A stretch of 64,000 nt of DNA. It comes from DAISWO01 sp036826295. GTDB lineage: Bacteria > Patescibacteriota > Saccharimonadia > Saccharimonadales > JAGQNJ01. The notes beneath the pieces are model-generated. The model had not been told where the DNA came from. It saw only the letters and a list, made by a program, of their open reading frames with translations, and did not search any database. The position numbers and the translations under genes were made by a program. The stretch covers positions 62,001 through 126,000 of the forward strand of contig DAISWO010000002.1 of NCBI GenBank assembly GCA_036826295.1, read 5' to 3'. Of this stretch, positions 25,223 through 32,901 are shown piece after piece (the first letter of the stretch is position 1; each line of letters begins with the position of its first letter).

Positions 25223-25483
25223 ATGTCAGAACCAGAACTAATAACTGAAAGAATTACGGCAGGCTTGCCGGCTCGGATAGAATCAATACCAAACGGATTA
25301 CTTAATGCTCTCGGACAAGGAGTAATCAAAAACTCTGATTTAGTGCCAAATATTGTAGCTCAGATAAGCAGCGGCAATCGCCCAGACGTTGATCCGCCGT
25401 TGAATATTCACGAACAAGTAGCCCGCACTAAGCACATAAATCAGTTAGCATCTAACTGCGTCGCGCAGTTTTTAACACAATAA
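25223..25483 (+). CDS. Unknown protein, first gene of the Trp-attenuated operon
   Basis: 86 residues, soluble, start ATG with AAAGGGGAAA at 25208-25217. Contains repeated Asn/Pro turns (NRPDVDPPLNIHEQVART). No family recognised. It lies directly after the Trp attenuator and 19 bases before the next gene, so it should be expressed when charged tRNA-Trp is scarce. A role linked to Trp supply is inference from context only. Confidence 0.6.
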   Translation: MSEPELITERITAGLPARIESIPNGLLNALGQGVIKNSDLVPNIVAQISSGNRPDVDPPLNIHEQVARTKHINQLASNCVAQFLTQ

Positions 25484-25502
25484 GAATTTAGGAGAGAATA
25501 AA

Positions 25503-26154
25503 ATGAAATTTACACTTACAACACCTGATCAGCTTGATAAAGCTGACATAGACAAATTAAGTTACATCGCTCAAGCAGGTTTTGAGCGGATTGGCGACCC
25601 ATCAATGCACGAAGATACACTGCGTCACGTCGCTGAAGCAGAAATGTTACAGGTTATAGAATCAGAAGGAAAACCGGTTGCATTTTCTATGTATCAGAGG
25701 TGTCTTTGGCAATGAAGCTATAGAAGCAGCTGGAATTGCAGTTTTACCAGGGTTCCAACGACAAGGAATCGCCACAACAGCGTTTAGGGCACTCATCGAA
25801 GTAGAAAGACCTAGACACTTAACGGCGTACACGCGTAACCCAGCGCTCATTAAGGCTGTAGCTGAAGCATGTGGACTTGGGAATACATTTCCTTTTAACA
25901 GGGAGAATAGATCGGCAGCCATCGCTGCAGCTAACATGGCTAACGCGACTCTCTACATGGGAGATAATGGACGACAAGTCTTTCATGAGAACCGCTACTG
26001 TATACCTGGACTGTCCGGGCTATACGGTGGCGATGATCCTGCCGAGCGAACCCTTCGTTATGACGGCCGGAGCTTAAAAGAAGAATTTACTATGCTAGAG
26101 CATGTAGGTAACGCCTTGATTGTTGCAGCTACTTTGGAGTACTCAAATGACTAA
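25503..26154 (+). pseudogene. GNAT acetyltransferase, frameshifted
   Basis: Frame 1 (25503-25715) gives the N-terminal half ending near KPVAFSMYQR. The C-terminal half is in the +1 frame from about 25690 to 26154 and carries the acetyl-CoA-binding motif (AGIAVLPGFQRQGIATTAF). Joined, they would give about 215 residues of a typical GNAT N-acetyltransferase. The shift lies between 25683 and 25706; one base too many would explain it. No known programmed frameshift signal is visible. It has AGGAGAG upstream and couples to the next gene (ATG inside its end). Either a recent pseudogene, a sequencing error, or an unusual recoding case. Confidence 0.7.
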
Positions 26155-26860
26155 GGTTCTTTTACTAGCGTCACAACACGGTAACGAGCTACTAGGGGAG
26201 CGGTTGTATAAACATTTTCAACTGCTCTACCCAGAGTATCTTCCTCAAATTGACTTCATGATTGCAAACCCTATGGCACGAGACCAAGGATTGCGGTATG
26301 TTGAGACTGATCTTAATAGGAGCTACAACAAGCCCGTAAAAAGCTACGAAGAAAAACAAGCTACTAAGATTCGTAAGTATATAGAGAGCACAAAGCCAAC
26401 CATTGTGCTAGATTTACACACTACAACATGCAATCAGCCACCGTGCTTTATTATTGCGTCCGTAAACAACGAAAACATTGCGTATCTTAAAGCGTCGCAT
26501 ATTAGTCGCGTAGTTATTATGAGTAACGACATTGTAAAGCATTCGTTAATTGGAAACTGCCAGAATTCTGTATCAATTGAAATAAGTGACAAGACAATAG
26601 ACACCCAAGTACTAAACAAATTATCGCTAGATATTGTTAACTTTCTTAATCGGTTGTATTCGTACAAAACAAAGCATTTGTTTGAAGTTAACGAACTGTT
26701 GATGAAGTCAAAATTTAGAATCAATAACCAAAAGTCGATGCAAAATTTCAGAAAATCTAAATATGGCTTCTATCCCATATTAGTAGGTGAACAAGCCTAC
26801 AAGAAAGATAAAATGTATTTTGGATTTAAGGCAGATAAAAGACAAATAATTAAGCTATAA
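26147..26860 (+). CDS. Aspartoacylase / succinylglutamate desuccinylase-like hydrolase
   Basis: 237 residues. Zinc-ligand motif H11-G-N-E14 in LLLASQHGNELLGE, the ETDLNRSY arginine motif and VLDLHTT (third ligand His) follow the AstE/AspA order of zinc carboxypeptidase-fold amidohydrolases. Substrate cannot be read from sequence: N-acyl amino acids are usual. Start at 26147 overlaps the end of the GNAT gene by 8 bases; a frame from 26120 lacks signals. Placed between an N-acetyltransferase and trpS, it could deacylate an N-acyl amino acid; inference. Confidence 0.75.
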   Translation: MTKVLLLASQHGNELLGERLYKHFQLLYPEYLPQIDFMIANPMARDQGLRYVETDLNRSYNKPVKSYEEKQATKIRKYIESTKPTIVLDLHTTTCNQPPCFIIASVNNENIAYLKASHISRVVIMSNDIVKHSLIGNCQNSVSIEISDKTIDTQVLNKLSLDIVNFLNRLYSYKTKHLFEVNELLMKSKFRINNQKSMQNFRKSKYGFYPILVGEQAYKKDKMYFGFKADKRQIIKL

Positions 26861-26872
26861 TAGGAGATAATA

Positions 26873-27901
26873 ATGAGTAAACCAGTAATTTTAACAGGCC
26901 TAAGGGCCAACAACGATTTGCACCTTGGCAGTTACCTAGGCGCGATGTTGCCTATGGCGCAAATGCAAAAGAAATATGGTGAAACCTATCAGTTGAATAT
27001 GTTTATCCCGGATTTGCATAGTTTTACGACACCTATCGATCACAGTAAGCTATACGAGCAATCAATCCACAATATAAAGCTGTTTATTGCATCTGGTTTA
27101 GACATTAACCACCCAGAAACATATATTTACAGACAAAGTCGGGTATCCGCGCACAGCGAGCTTACAGTGATACTTAATTGTTTCACCTATATGGGCGAGA
27201 TGCAACGCATGACTCAGTTTAAAGAAAAAAGCGCAAAATCGGACTCTGTCTCTGTAGGGCTATTTGACTATCCCGTGCTTATGGTCGCAGACATTCTTTT
27301 GTATGGCGCTAAATACGTACCAGTAGGCGCCGATCAAACACAACATGTAGAGCTGGCCCGCGATATTGCAATACGAATGAACAACAAATTCAACCGAGAA
27401 TTGTTCGTTTTACCGGAAGCCGAAAAAGAACAAATTGCTTTCGCCACTCAGGACGAGAGATTGCGTGTAAGGGATTTGCTAGATCCAACTAAAAAGATGA
27501 GCAAGTCGGACGAGACGGGTAAAGGTGTGATCTTCCTCGGTGATAGTCCTGAGACAGGTGCCAAAAAAATTATGAGCGCCACAACAGACAGTCTTAGCAA
27601 GATCAACTATGACTATCATAAACAACCAGGCATTAGCAACCTTCTAGATATTCTCAGCGCCTTAACAAATACGCCTATCAAAGAGATTGTCGCAAAGTAT
27701 CAAGGTCAGACTCAATACGGCCCGCTAAAGCAAGACGTCGCAGATGCTATAAGGAACTTCTTGACAAACTTTCAATCAAAACTAGCGAAGGTAGACGAAA
27801 AAGAACTAATGGATAAGCTAGAGGCTTCAGAGAAAGCAATGAACGAAGTTGCCAACCAGACTTTACGTAAAGTTCAAGAAGCCGTTGGCCTCCGAATATA
27901 G
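26873..27901 (+). CDS. trpS: Tryptophanyl-tRNA synthetase
   Basis: 342-residue class I synthetase charging tRNA-Trp. HIGH-type motif as HLGSY in TGLRANNDLHLGSYLGAM, Trp-pocket region GLFDYPVLMVADILLY with VPVGADQTQHVELARDIA, and KMSKS at 208-212 confirm the assignment. TAGGAGA precedes the ATG. It is the last gene of an operon whose leader carries a Trp-codon attenuator, a sensible logic: low Trp-tRNA raises its own synthetase. Confidence 0.97.
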   Translation: MSKPVILTGLRANNDLHLGSYLGAMLPMAQMQKKYGETYQLNMFIPDLHSFTTPIDHSKLYEQSIHNIKLFIASGLDINHPETYIYRQSRVSAHSELTVILNCFTYMGEMQRMTQFKEKSAKSDSVSVGLFDYPVLMVADILLYGAKYVPVGADQTQHVELARDIAIRMNNKFNRELFVLPEAEKEQIAFATQDERLRVRDLLDPTKKMSKSDETGKGVIFLGDSPETGAKKIMSATTDSLSKINYDYHKQPGISNLLDILSALTNTPIKEIVAKYQGQTQYGPLKQDVADAIRNFLTNFQSKLAKVDEKELMDKLEASEKAMNEVANQTLRKVQEAVGLRI

Positions 27902-27972
27902 CCAAGTCGGTATAATTGTCGTATAAGTTTGTATTTTTTGTTAGAATACTTACAACACTATAGGAGAAAATT

Positions 27973-28404
27973 ATGAGTACTAGACTAAGAAATGGCTGGG
28001 GAGGAAATAGAGAAGGCGGGGTGTTTTTAGCAAATTCTCCCAACATTAGATTCGGTGACTGTTTCGTCGAAAAGGAAAAAATCACTCTTCCTAATGGGGC
28101 GGAGTTAGAAGGATGTCGAGGAGTTCCTGTTGAGAACTTTCTCGGACTAGGTACATTGGCAGTGGCAGTAAGACATAGTGGAGATCATTACAATACTTAC
28201 GTACCTGTATCTGTCCAGTACTATATAGCCCACGGGCAAACTATAATGAGGCCGTATATTGATCTTCAATTTGGAGCTTATGACTTTGGCGAGAAAATTG
28301 GAACGCTCGATTATAATTCACTATGTCAAATTCAAGCCGGAGGCGAAGCTATATTCGATAGTTGCGAAAACCCGCTAAATCACGCCAGTCTCGAAACAAA
28401 TTAA
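27973..28404 (+). CDS. Unknown protein
   Basis: 143 residues, starting MSTRLRNGWGGNREGG, apparently beta-rich with many Gly, Tyr and aromatic residues; no signal peptide. Not recognised. It has its own extended -10 (TGTTAGAAT at about 27939-27947) and TAGGAGA before the ATG. It ends four bases before the next gene, so the two are probably cotranscribed. Confidence 0.6.
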   Translation: MSTRLRNGWGGNREGGVFLANSPNIRFGDCFVEKEKITLPNGAELEGCRGVPVENFLGLGTLAVAVRHSGDHYNTYVPVSVQYYIAHGQTIMRPYIDLQFGAYDFGEKIGTLDYNSLCQIQAGGEAIFDSCENPLNHASLETN

Positions 28405-28408
28405 TTAT

Positions 28409-29269
28409 ATGCAGAAGATTATAGTAGATGCAGAAAATAGCGAAAGACTAGATCTTTTTTTGGTTGGAATGATTCCAGAATTAAGCAGGAGTTCTATTCA
28501 GAAACTCTGTGACAGCGGTAAAGTACTCGTTAACAACGAGCAAAAGCCAACCAAGTACAAAGTTAAAATGGGGGATGAAATCAAAGTGTATTTCGACCCT
28601 AAAGAGTTAGACGAAATACCAAAGATTGACCTTCCAGTCCTGTACGAGGATGAAGACTGTATTGTTATCGACAAGCCATCAGGCATCTTGACGCATAGCA
28701 AAGGTTCATTCAATCCTGAGGCGACCGTTGCCACATTTATCAGAGATAAAATATCAGATATTGACAGTGAACGGGCAGGGATTGTACATCGATTAGATAG
28801 AGGCACTTCTGGTGTTATTATTTGCGCAAAAAACCAAAAGTCACTGGATTACCTACAAAAACAATTTGCTGATCGAAAAACAGTCAAAAAATATATTGCA
28901 ATAATTGAAGGTACAATTGAACCGAGTAAAGCCATTATCGACATGCCGATTGCACGAGACGTTCGAAATCCTAAATCTTTCTGCGTTAAAACAAACGGAA
29001 AAGAGTCTATCACTGCCTACGAATTACAACAACAAAGCAGTCATTATTCGCTCTTAGTGCTAACTCCGAAAACCGGTAGAACACACCAGCTTAGAGTCCA
29101 TCTGTCTCACCAAAAACACCCAATTGTTGGTGATGAGCTATATGGTGGCAAGCCATTTAGTAGAATCTTGCTTCACGCAAAAGAGCTAACAATATCTCTA
29201 CCAGAGGGCAAGACAACAACTTTTGAATCCAAACTTCCTGCCGAATTTATAGATATAATGAACGTATGA
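28409..29269 (+). CDS. RluA-family 23S rRNA pseudouridine synthase
   Basis: 286 residues. N-terminal S4 domain (ERLDLFLVGMIPELSRSSI) and catalytic core IVHRLDRGTSGVIICAK with the active Asp in HRLD, then TGRTHQLRVHLSHQKHPIVGD. This matches the RluD/RluA family that converts uridines in 23S rRNA (RluA also modifies tRNA). The exact target uridine cannot be inferred. Overlaps holB by 4 bases (ATGA). Confidence 0.9.
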   Translation: MQKIIVDAENSERLDLFLVGMIPELSRSSIQKLCDSGKVLVNNEQKPTKYKVKMGDEIKVYFDPKELDEIPKIDLPVLYEDEDCIVIDKPSGILTHSKGSFNPEATVATFIRDKISDIDSERAGIVHRLDRGTSGVIICAKNQKSLDYLQKQFADRKTVKKYIAIIEGTIEPSKAIIDMPIARDVRNPKSFCVKTNGKESITAYELQQQSSHYSLLVLTPKTGRTHQLRVHLSHQKHPIVGDELYGGKPFSRILLHAKELTISLPEGKTTTFESKLPAEFIDIMNV

Positions 29270-30117
29270 CATACCCGTTAATAAATCCTCGGACTAAGTT
29301 TAAAGTTGATGCCTTCATAAAGAACCCGTCCCACGCACTAATAATATCTGGGCCTGTTGGCTCTGGAAAAACAAAATTAGCGGATTACATTGCTCAGGTT
29401 GCTCTCGATACCCAAGATATCAATACATATCCCTATCTACACAAAATAAATCCAATCGATGACAAACTAGGGATTGAACAAATTCGGGAACTACAAAGTC
29501 TAGTTAAGCTTAAAATCCCAAGCAACAAAGACATTTCTCGAATACTAATAATCGGGAGCGCAGATATTATGGGTGACGAAGCCCAAAATACTCTACTAAA
29601 AACGCTTGAAGAACCCCCAACTGATACTATATTGATCCTACTTACAACCGACATGAATAAACTGCTAGAAACAGTGAGATCTAGGGCAGTAACTATTGAA
29701 GTAAAAACGCCAACTAAAGGGCAACTTGTTGATCACTTTACCGGAAAAGGCTTTGACCAAAAGCAGGTCGAACGAGCAATGTTGTTAGGATCAAATAGGC
29801 CTGGAATAATTAGTGAGATTCTTGATGAAGATGAATCAGAGTACGAAAAATCGATTGTTGAAGCCAAGAATATTCTAGCAAGTTCTGAGTTTAATAGACT
29901 CATAAAAATAAACGAGCTAGCAAAAGACAAGCAAGTATCTTCCGAGATAATCGACTCATTAATCTTAATTGCCCGCTCGGCAATGAAATCTTCCAGCAAC
30001 CCTGAGCAAACAAAACGTTGGCACAAAATTCTCAAAAACGCTGATAAGGCAAAACAAAAAATGGCGAAAAACGGCAACACTAAAATTATACTAACTGACT
30101 TGTTCTTGAACCTATAG
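29266..30117 (+). CDS. holB: DNA polymerase III delta' subunit-like clamp-loader ATPase
   Basis: 283 residues. Walker A GPVGSGKTKLAD near residue 31, sensor/SRC-type motif TTDMNKLLETVRSRA and the LLKTLEEPPTDTILIL block are typical for DnaX/HolB clamp-loader proteins. Shorter than DnaX and lacking its tail. Unlike many delta' proteins it keeps an intact P-loop. Partner of the dnaX product found at 49642. Confidence 0.85.
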   Translation: MTYPLINPRTKFKVDAFIKNPSHALIISGPVGSGKTKLADYIAQVALDTQDINTYPYLHKINPIDDKLGIEQIRELQSLVKLKIPSNKDISRILIIGSADIMGDEAQNTLLKTLEEPPTDTILILLTTDMNKLLETVRSRAVTIEVKTPTKGQLVDHFTGKGFDQKQVERAMLLGSNRPGIISEILDEDESEYEKSIVEAKNILASSEFNRLIKINELAKDKQVSSEIIDSLILIARSAMKSSSNPEQTKRWHKILKNADKAKQKMAKNGNTKIILTDLFLNL

Positions 30118-30123
30118 TATAAT
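30118..30123 (+). promoter_or_regulatory. -10 box of the TPR gene
   Basis: TATAAT overlapping the end of holB, 11 bases before the ATG at 30135; predicted 5' leader of at most about 5 nt and no Shine-Dalgarno. Confidence 0.5.
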
Positions 30124-30134
30124 TATACCCACTA

Positions 30135-30791
30135 ATGATAGAACTACTTTTAGTCGTCGGTTTTGGAATAATTGCCTACCGTAGCGCTACAATTCGTGAC
30201 GAAGATTTGTCGCCGCTCCCTAGAAAGTTAAGTGATAAGCTTGGACAACTTTGGGGAATTGCCCATCAAGGGATGAAGGATAATAGTTTAATTAGAGCAG
30301 AAAAAGCTCTTTTGACTATCCTAAAGATTGACAAAAAAAATGCTGCCGCCTACAACCGTTTAGGCATCTTATACGCTAAGCAAAAAGAGTACAAAGATGC
30401 TATAGATTGCTTTGAGATTGCCTCGAGCATCGAAGTGAGTCCTTCGAGCCTGCATAACTTAGGATTAATCTACTATGAAACAGAGAATTACGAGAAGGCA
30501 GCAACTGCGTTCGAACAAGCACTAAAACTAGAGGATGACTTGGCGGCTAGGCATGTTGCATATGCAAAAGTTCAAGAAAAACTAGGCAACAACAAGCTCA
30601 TGTTTGCAGAGCTCGAGAAAGCTGTCGAGATTGAGCCGACTAAAGAATCGTTAAAATATCTACACCAAGCTTATGAGAATAACGATATGCACGATGAAGC
30701 ACGAAATATTCGCCGTAGACTAGATCGAGCCACAGTTTCAAAAACAAAACCAAAAAAACTAACAAGACCAAAACGTAGAGTTGTTATTTAA
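30135..30791 (+). CDS. Membrane-anchored TPR protein
   Basis: 218 residues. One N-terminal hydrophobic segment (IELLLVVGFGIIAYRSA), then at least three tetratricopeptide repeats between about residues 50 and 185 (for example AAAYNRLGILYAKQKEYKDA, SLHNLGLIYYETENYEKAA, then FEQALKLE). Ends in a basic tail. TPR proteins act as protein-protein adaptors; the partner is unknown. A -10 box lies just before the start codon. Confidence 0.75.
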   Translation: MIELLLVVGFGIIAYRSATIRDEDLSPLPRKLSDKLGQLWGIAHQGMKDNSLIRAEKALLTILKIDKKNAAAYNRLGILYAKQKEYKDAIDCFEIASSIEVSPSSLHNLGLIYYETENYEKAATAFEQALKLEDDLAARHVAYAKVQEKLGNNKLMFAELEKAVEIEPTKESLKYLHQAYENNDMHDEARNIRRRLDRATVSKTKPKKLTRPKRRVVI

Positions 30792-30800
30792 CCCCTGTTC

Positions 30801-30835
30801 TGGTAAAATTTGACAGTACTTTTCTTTGATAATAA
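30801..30835 (+). promoter_or_regulatory. Promoter region of the tRNA-Thr/Tyr transcript
   Basis: Two overlapping candidates: TGGTAAAAT (30801-30809), and TGATAATAA (30827-30835) with TTGACA at 30810-30815. The second would start transcription at about 30842, within the first conserved block of the RNA motif. Confidence 0.5.
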
Positions 30836-30837
30836 GA

Positions 30838-30915
30838 GGAAAAGAGCAGCCTGACAAAATGTATTCCATTTTGCCAGCGCGATGAGAAAAACCTTTGGTT
30901 TGTCTCATTAGGCCG
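30838..30915 (+). ncRNA. Two-hairpin RNA motif, copy 2 (tRNA-Thr leader)
   Basis: Same block order and spacing as 14858-14934: GGAAAAGAGCAGC, 11-position hairpin (30851-30861 with 30867-30877, 5-base loop, mismatch again at position 4), CGCG, hairpin 2 TGAGAAAAACC (30883-30893) with GGTTTGTCTCA (30897-30907), then AGGCCG (30910-30915). Hairpin 1 uses a different sequence but stays paired, which argues for RNA-level selection. Its last four bases overlap the 5' end of tRNA-Thr, so RNase P cleavage would release it as a small RNA of about 70 nt. No start codon in this copy. Confidence 0.75.
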
Positions 30916-30988
30916 CCTTAGCTCAGTTGGTTAGAGCGACGGTTTTGTAAACCGTAGGTCGTCGGTTCGAATCCGACAGGCGGCTCCA
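30912..30988 (+). tRNA. tRNA-Thr (anticodon TGT)
   Basis: 77 nt cloverleaf: acceptor GCCGCCT with AGGCGGC, D-arm GCTC-GAGC, anticodon loop with TGT (ACGGT-stem), T-arm GTCGG-TTCGAAT-CCGAC, discriminator T and encoded CCA. Reads ACA and probably other ACN codons ending in A/G. Confidence 0.96.
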
Positions 30989-31053
30989 CAGAAAGCATCA
31001 TGACAGTTTACTGTTATTGTGCTTTCGAGGAAGCAACTGCAGCCCGAAGGGCT

Positions 31054-31066
31054 ACAGGCGGCTCCA
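31054..31066 (+). repeat. Copy of the tRNA-Thr 3' end
   Basis: ACAGGCGGCTCCA repeats the last 13 bases of tRNA-Thr exactly (30976-30988), 78 bases downstream. The interval holds a hairpin GAAAGCA...TGCTTTC (about 30991-31026) and AGCCC-GAA-GGGCT (31041-31053). Too short for a tRNA; a remnant or att-like repeat. Confidence 0.7.
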
Positions 31067-31264
31067 GTAATATTAAGCTTATTGCGTGAAAGCTTAATTG
31101 TGGGCTAGAGTTCATGTAGGTGTTTATGTGTTACCTAGCCTAACGAACCAACGAGCGGGTTTCCCGACTCGAGTGTTCGCTAGGCTAAGAGGAAGAATCG
31201 ACTAGAGAGTGAAAGTAAATTATCAAACAATAATTTACTGGAAGTTGACCGTCGGTTCTGACGA
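31067..31264 (+). other. Hairpin-rich gap between tRNA-Thr and tRNA-Tyr
   Basis: 198 bases with no credible gene. Inverted repeats: ATTAAGCTT with AAGCTTAAT (from 31071); a long imperfect stem of 15 positions, CCTAGCCTAACGAAC with GTTCGCTAGGCTAAG, at about 31134-31190 enclosing GGG-TTT-CCC; and AGTAAATTAT (31214-31223) with ATAATTTACT (31230-31239). These could be processing signals between the tRNAs or a small structured RNA; I cannot assign a class. Confidence 0.5.
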
Positions 31265-31350
31265 GCAGGGTTAGTGAAGCGGTCAAACACGGCAGACTGT
31301 AAATCTGCTGGCTTATGCCTTCGTAGGTTCGAATCCTACACCCTGCACCA
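31265..31350 (+). tRNA. tRNA-Tyr (anticodon GTA)
   Basis: 86 nt class II tRNA with long variable arm: acceptor GCAGGGT with ACCCTGC, anticodon loop CTGTAAA (GTA), T-arm GTAGG-TTCGAAT-CCTAC, discriminator A and encoded CCA. Immediately followed by a terminator. Confidence 0.96.
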
Positions 31351-31393
31351 TCCTTCGTCGCTATGTTTCTATACATAGCTATGAAGGATTTTT
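31350..31393 (+). terminator. Terminator after tRNA-Tyr
   Basis: ATCCTTC (31350-31356) with GAAGGAT (31383-31389) and, inside, CTATGT (31361-31366) with ACATAG (31373-31378), followed by TTTT. Confidence 0.8.
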
Positions 31394-31398
31394 AGTTT

Positions 31399-31423
31399 GT
31401 CGTAGGGTTCGAACCGACAGGCG
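31399..31423 (+). repeat. Degenerate tRNA-Thr T-arm fragment
   Basis: GTCGTAGGGTTCGAACCGAC followed by AGGCG resembles the T-arm and start of the 3' acceptor strand of tRNA-Thr(TGT), with a few changes, directly after the tRNA-Tyr terminator. Suggests a decayed duplicate of the tRNA-Thr-Tyr array. Confidence 0.6.
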
Positions 31424-31495
31424 AAAACAGTTGGGGGCTGTTTGAGTTATCCATATTTCTAGCGAGATACTTTAGTTCTCGAGCGGATTAATCAA

Positions 31496-31518
31496 TTCGA
31501 ATCCTACACCCTGCACCA
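31496..31518 (+). repeat. Copy of the tRNA-Tyr 3' end
   Basis: 23 bases identical to positions 31328-31350 (T-loop through CCA of tRNA-Tyr), 168 bases downstream, and followed by a second terminator (31526-31548). The cassette 31351-31518 therefore begins and ends as if inserted at the tRNA 3' end. Confidence 0.85.
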
Positions 31519-31525
31519 AACTAAG

Positions 31526-31548
31526 AACCCGACTTGTTCAGGTTTTTT
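31526..31548 (+). terminator. Terminator after the tRNA-Tyr 3' copy
   Basis: AACC (31526-31529) with GGTT (31541-31544), inner GA/TC pair, then TTTT. Short but well placed. Confidence 0.5.
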
Positions 31549-31814
31549 GTTTGGTTTAAGTTGAAGGTTTCAAAATTACGACGGGAGCCTTCGTAGGGGA
31601 GAACTGTCAGTAGCAGTTCGAACAGTCGGGAGCCCGGAGTATATTAATGCCCGAGCTGAGGCAGGGTCGCGGAAATTTACATATAGAAAATTGTTCGTGA
31701 CCGAATCCTTTTAGGTTTCGAGCTCGCGGAACGTGACCGAATCCTACTGGTTACTGATCAAAGCCTAATTCTGTCATAGCAATTATTTCTATGCTCTAAA
31801 TAGGGCTGATAAAG
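31549..31814 (+). other. Gap with short repeats, no gene seen
   Basis: No credible reading frame. Contains a 14-base direct repeat CGTGACCGAATCCT at 31696-31709 and 31732-31745, reminiscent of a T-loop, a GGGAGCC repeat (about 31583 and 31629), and GAACTG/CAGTTC pairing near 31600-31620. Probably more decayed tRNA-derived sequence. Confidence 0.4.
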
Positions 31815-31843
31815 TTGACGAAAGTATATAATTAAACTATGTT
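31815..31843 (+). promoter_or_regulatory. Promoter of the Nudix gene
   Basis: TTGACG (31815-31820), 17-base spacer, TATGTT (31838-31843). Leader of about 70 nt; AAGGAG at 31907-31912 before ATG. Confidence 0.6.
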
Positions 31844-31918
31844 TCAGTAGGAGGCTAATATACTGAGCCCATAAGAAACCACTGCTTTGTAAAGTGTAAA
31901 TATAACAAGGAGTTTATT

Positions 31919-32347
31919 ATGCCGAATAAACCTGGCGTTGGACTGGGAGTAATAATTGAGAATGAGCAAGGACAAGTTTTTATCGGAAAAAGAACCGGTA
32001 GCCATGCTCCGCATTACTCAATACCGGGCGGTAAGCTAGAACTAGGAGAAACTTTCGAACAAGGGGCTATTCGAGAGATACAAGAAGAACACGGAATAAC
32101 AATTGTTAAACCAAAAGTGATAGCAGTAACAAATAACTTAGAGACATATAGGGCAGAAGGAATTCACTTTATTTCGGTTATTTTATTAGCAAAGGCGTTC
32201 GAAGGAGAACCAAGTATTTGTGAACCGGATAAATGCGAAGAGATTCTCTGGGCAGATCCAACCAGCTTACCTCAACCACATTTTGATGCGAGCAGACTTG
32301 CAATCGAGTGCTATTTACAAGAAAAACCCTACGTTGGAATTAGATAG
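31919..32347 (+). CDS. Nudix hydrolase
   Basis: 142 residues. Complete Nudix box GGKLELGETFEQGAIREIQEE plus HGI (Gx5Ex7REUxEExGU) near residues 38-60, which binds divalent metal and cleaves nucleoside diphosphate derivatives. The specific substrate (8-oxo-dGTP, NADH, others) cannot be read. Own promoter and AAGGAG. Stands among tRNA genes and small unknown genes. Confidence 0.85.
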   Translation: MPNKPGVGLGVIIENEQGQVFIGKRTGSHAPHYSIPGGKLELGETFEQGAIREIQEEHGITIVKPKVIAVTNNLETYRAEGIHFISVILLAKAFEGEPSICEPDKCEEILWADPTSLPQPHFDASRLAIECYLQEKPYVGIR

Positions 32348-32363
32348 TTAATTTGTTGAAAAA

Positions 32364-32759
32364 ATGACCAGAACTTACCTAGGAAAAATTGTTGAAACGA
32401 TTGAACCCGTTAATACAATAGCCCGTGAACTCGACGGTAAAAAATATTTGATTAACTTTATAGATGATTCGACACTGCGAAAGTCAGGTGTTTATCTAAG
32501 TGGTTATGCATATAAAGGTAAAATCTATATACGTTTAGGGCTTCCGAAAAGAGTCGAGCAAGCTGTATTTCGCCACGAAGTTTATCACTTAGATGACAAA
32601 CACAGATGGCTGGGTAAGTACGGGATGGAAATGCGAGCGCATGCACACACAATTCTTCATGATCCATTTGGATTTCTACTTGTTCTTCTTCATAGTTTGA
32701 ACTTCAGATACATAAAAACATTTTGGCGACTATATATTTGGCCCAAAAACCCTAGCTAG
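32364..32759 (+). CDS. Putative small zinc metalloprotease-like protein
   Basis: 131 residues with H71-E72-x-x-H75 in AVFRHEVYHLDDKHRWLGKYG followed by EMRAHAH, which offers a possible third ligand. A hydrophobic stretch (FGFLLVLLHSLNF) sits near the C-terminus. The layout suggests a minimal gluzincin, but no family is recognised. Follows the Nudix gene by 16 bases, probably cotranscribed. Confidence 0.55.
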   Translation: MTRTYLGKIVETIEPVNTIARELDGKKYLINFIDDSTLRKSGVYLSGYAYKGKIYIRLGLPKRVEQAVFRHEVYHLDDKHRWLGKYGMEMRAHAHTILHDPFGFLLVLLHSLNFRYIKTFWRLYIWPKNPS

Positions 32760-32845
32760 ACAATCACCACGAACTTAAACTATTCCCCAACCCTAAACAA
32801 TAGGACATCGTTAACACCAAAACTGTTTTTTGCTACAATAAAACT

Positions 32846-32884
32846 ATGAAATGTCCAAAATGCAAACCGCAAGTAACGAATTAA
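32846..32884 (+). CDS. 12-codon leaderless mini-ORF with CPKC
   Basis: MKCPKCKPQVTN, preceded by TGCTACAAT whose TACAAT ends six bases before ATG. It looks like the first zinc knuckle of a ribbon protein cut short, similar to the start of the 33365 gene (MICPKC). Either a truncated gene or a short leader peptide of the next gene; no terminator hairpin follows, so attenuation is not supported. Confidence 0.35.
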   Translation: MKCPKCKPQVTN

Positions 32885-32901
32885 TGAATAAAGGCTAGAC
32901 T

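Noticed and set aside
31185..31376. Minus-strand open frame across tRNA-Tyr
   Set aside because: It is the antisense of a certain tRNA gene; such frames are common artefacts.
31560..31760. Possible SRP RNA, tmRNA or RNase P RNA
   Set aside because: Searched by eye for SRP loop, tmRNA 3' end and RNase P conserved strings; none fit. Left as unassigned gap.
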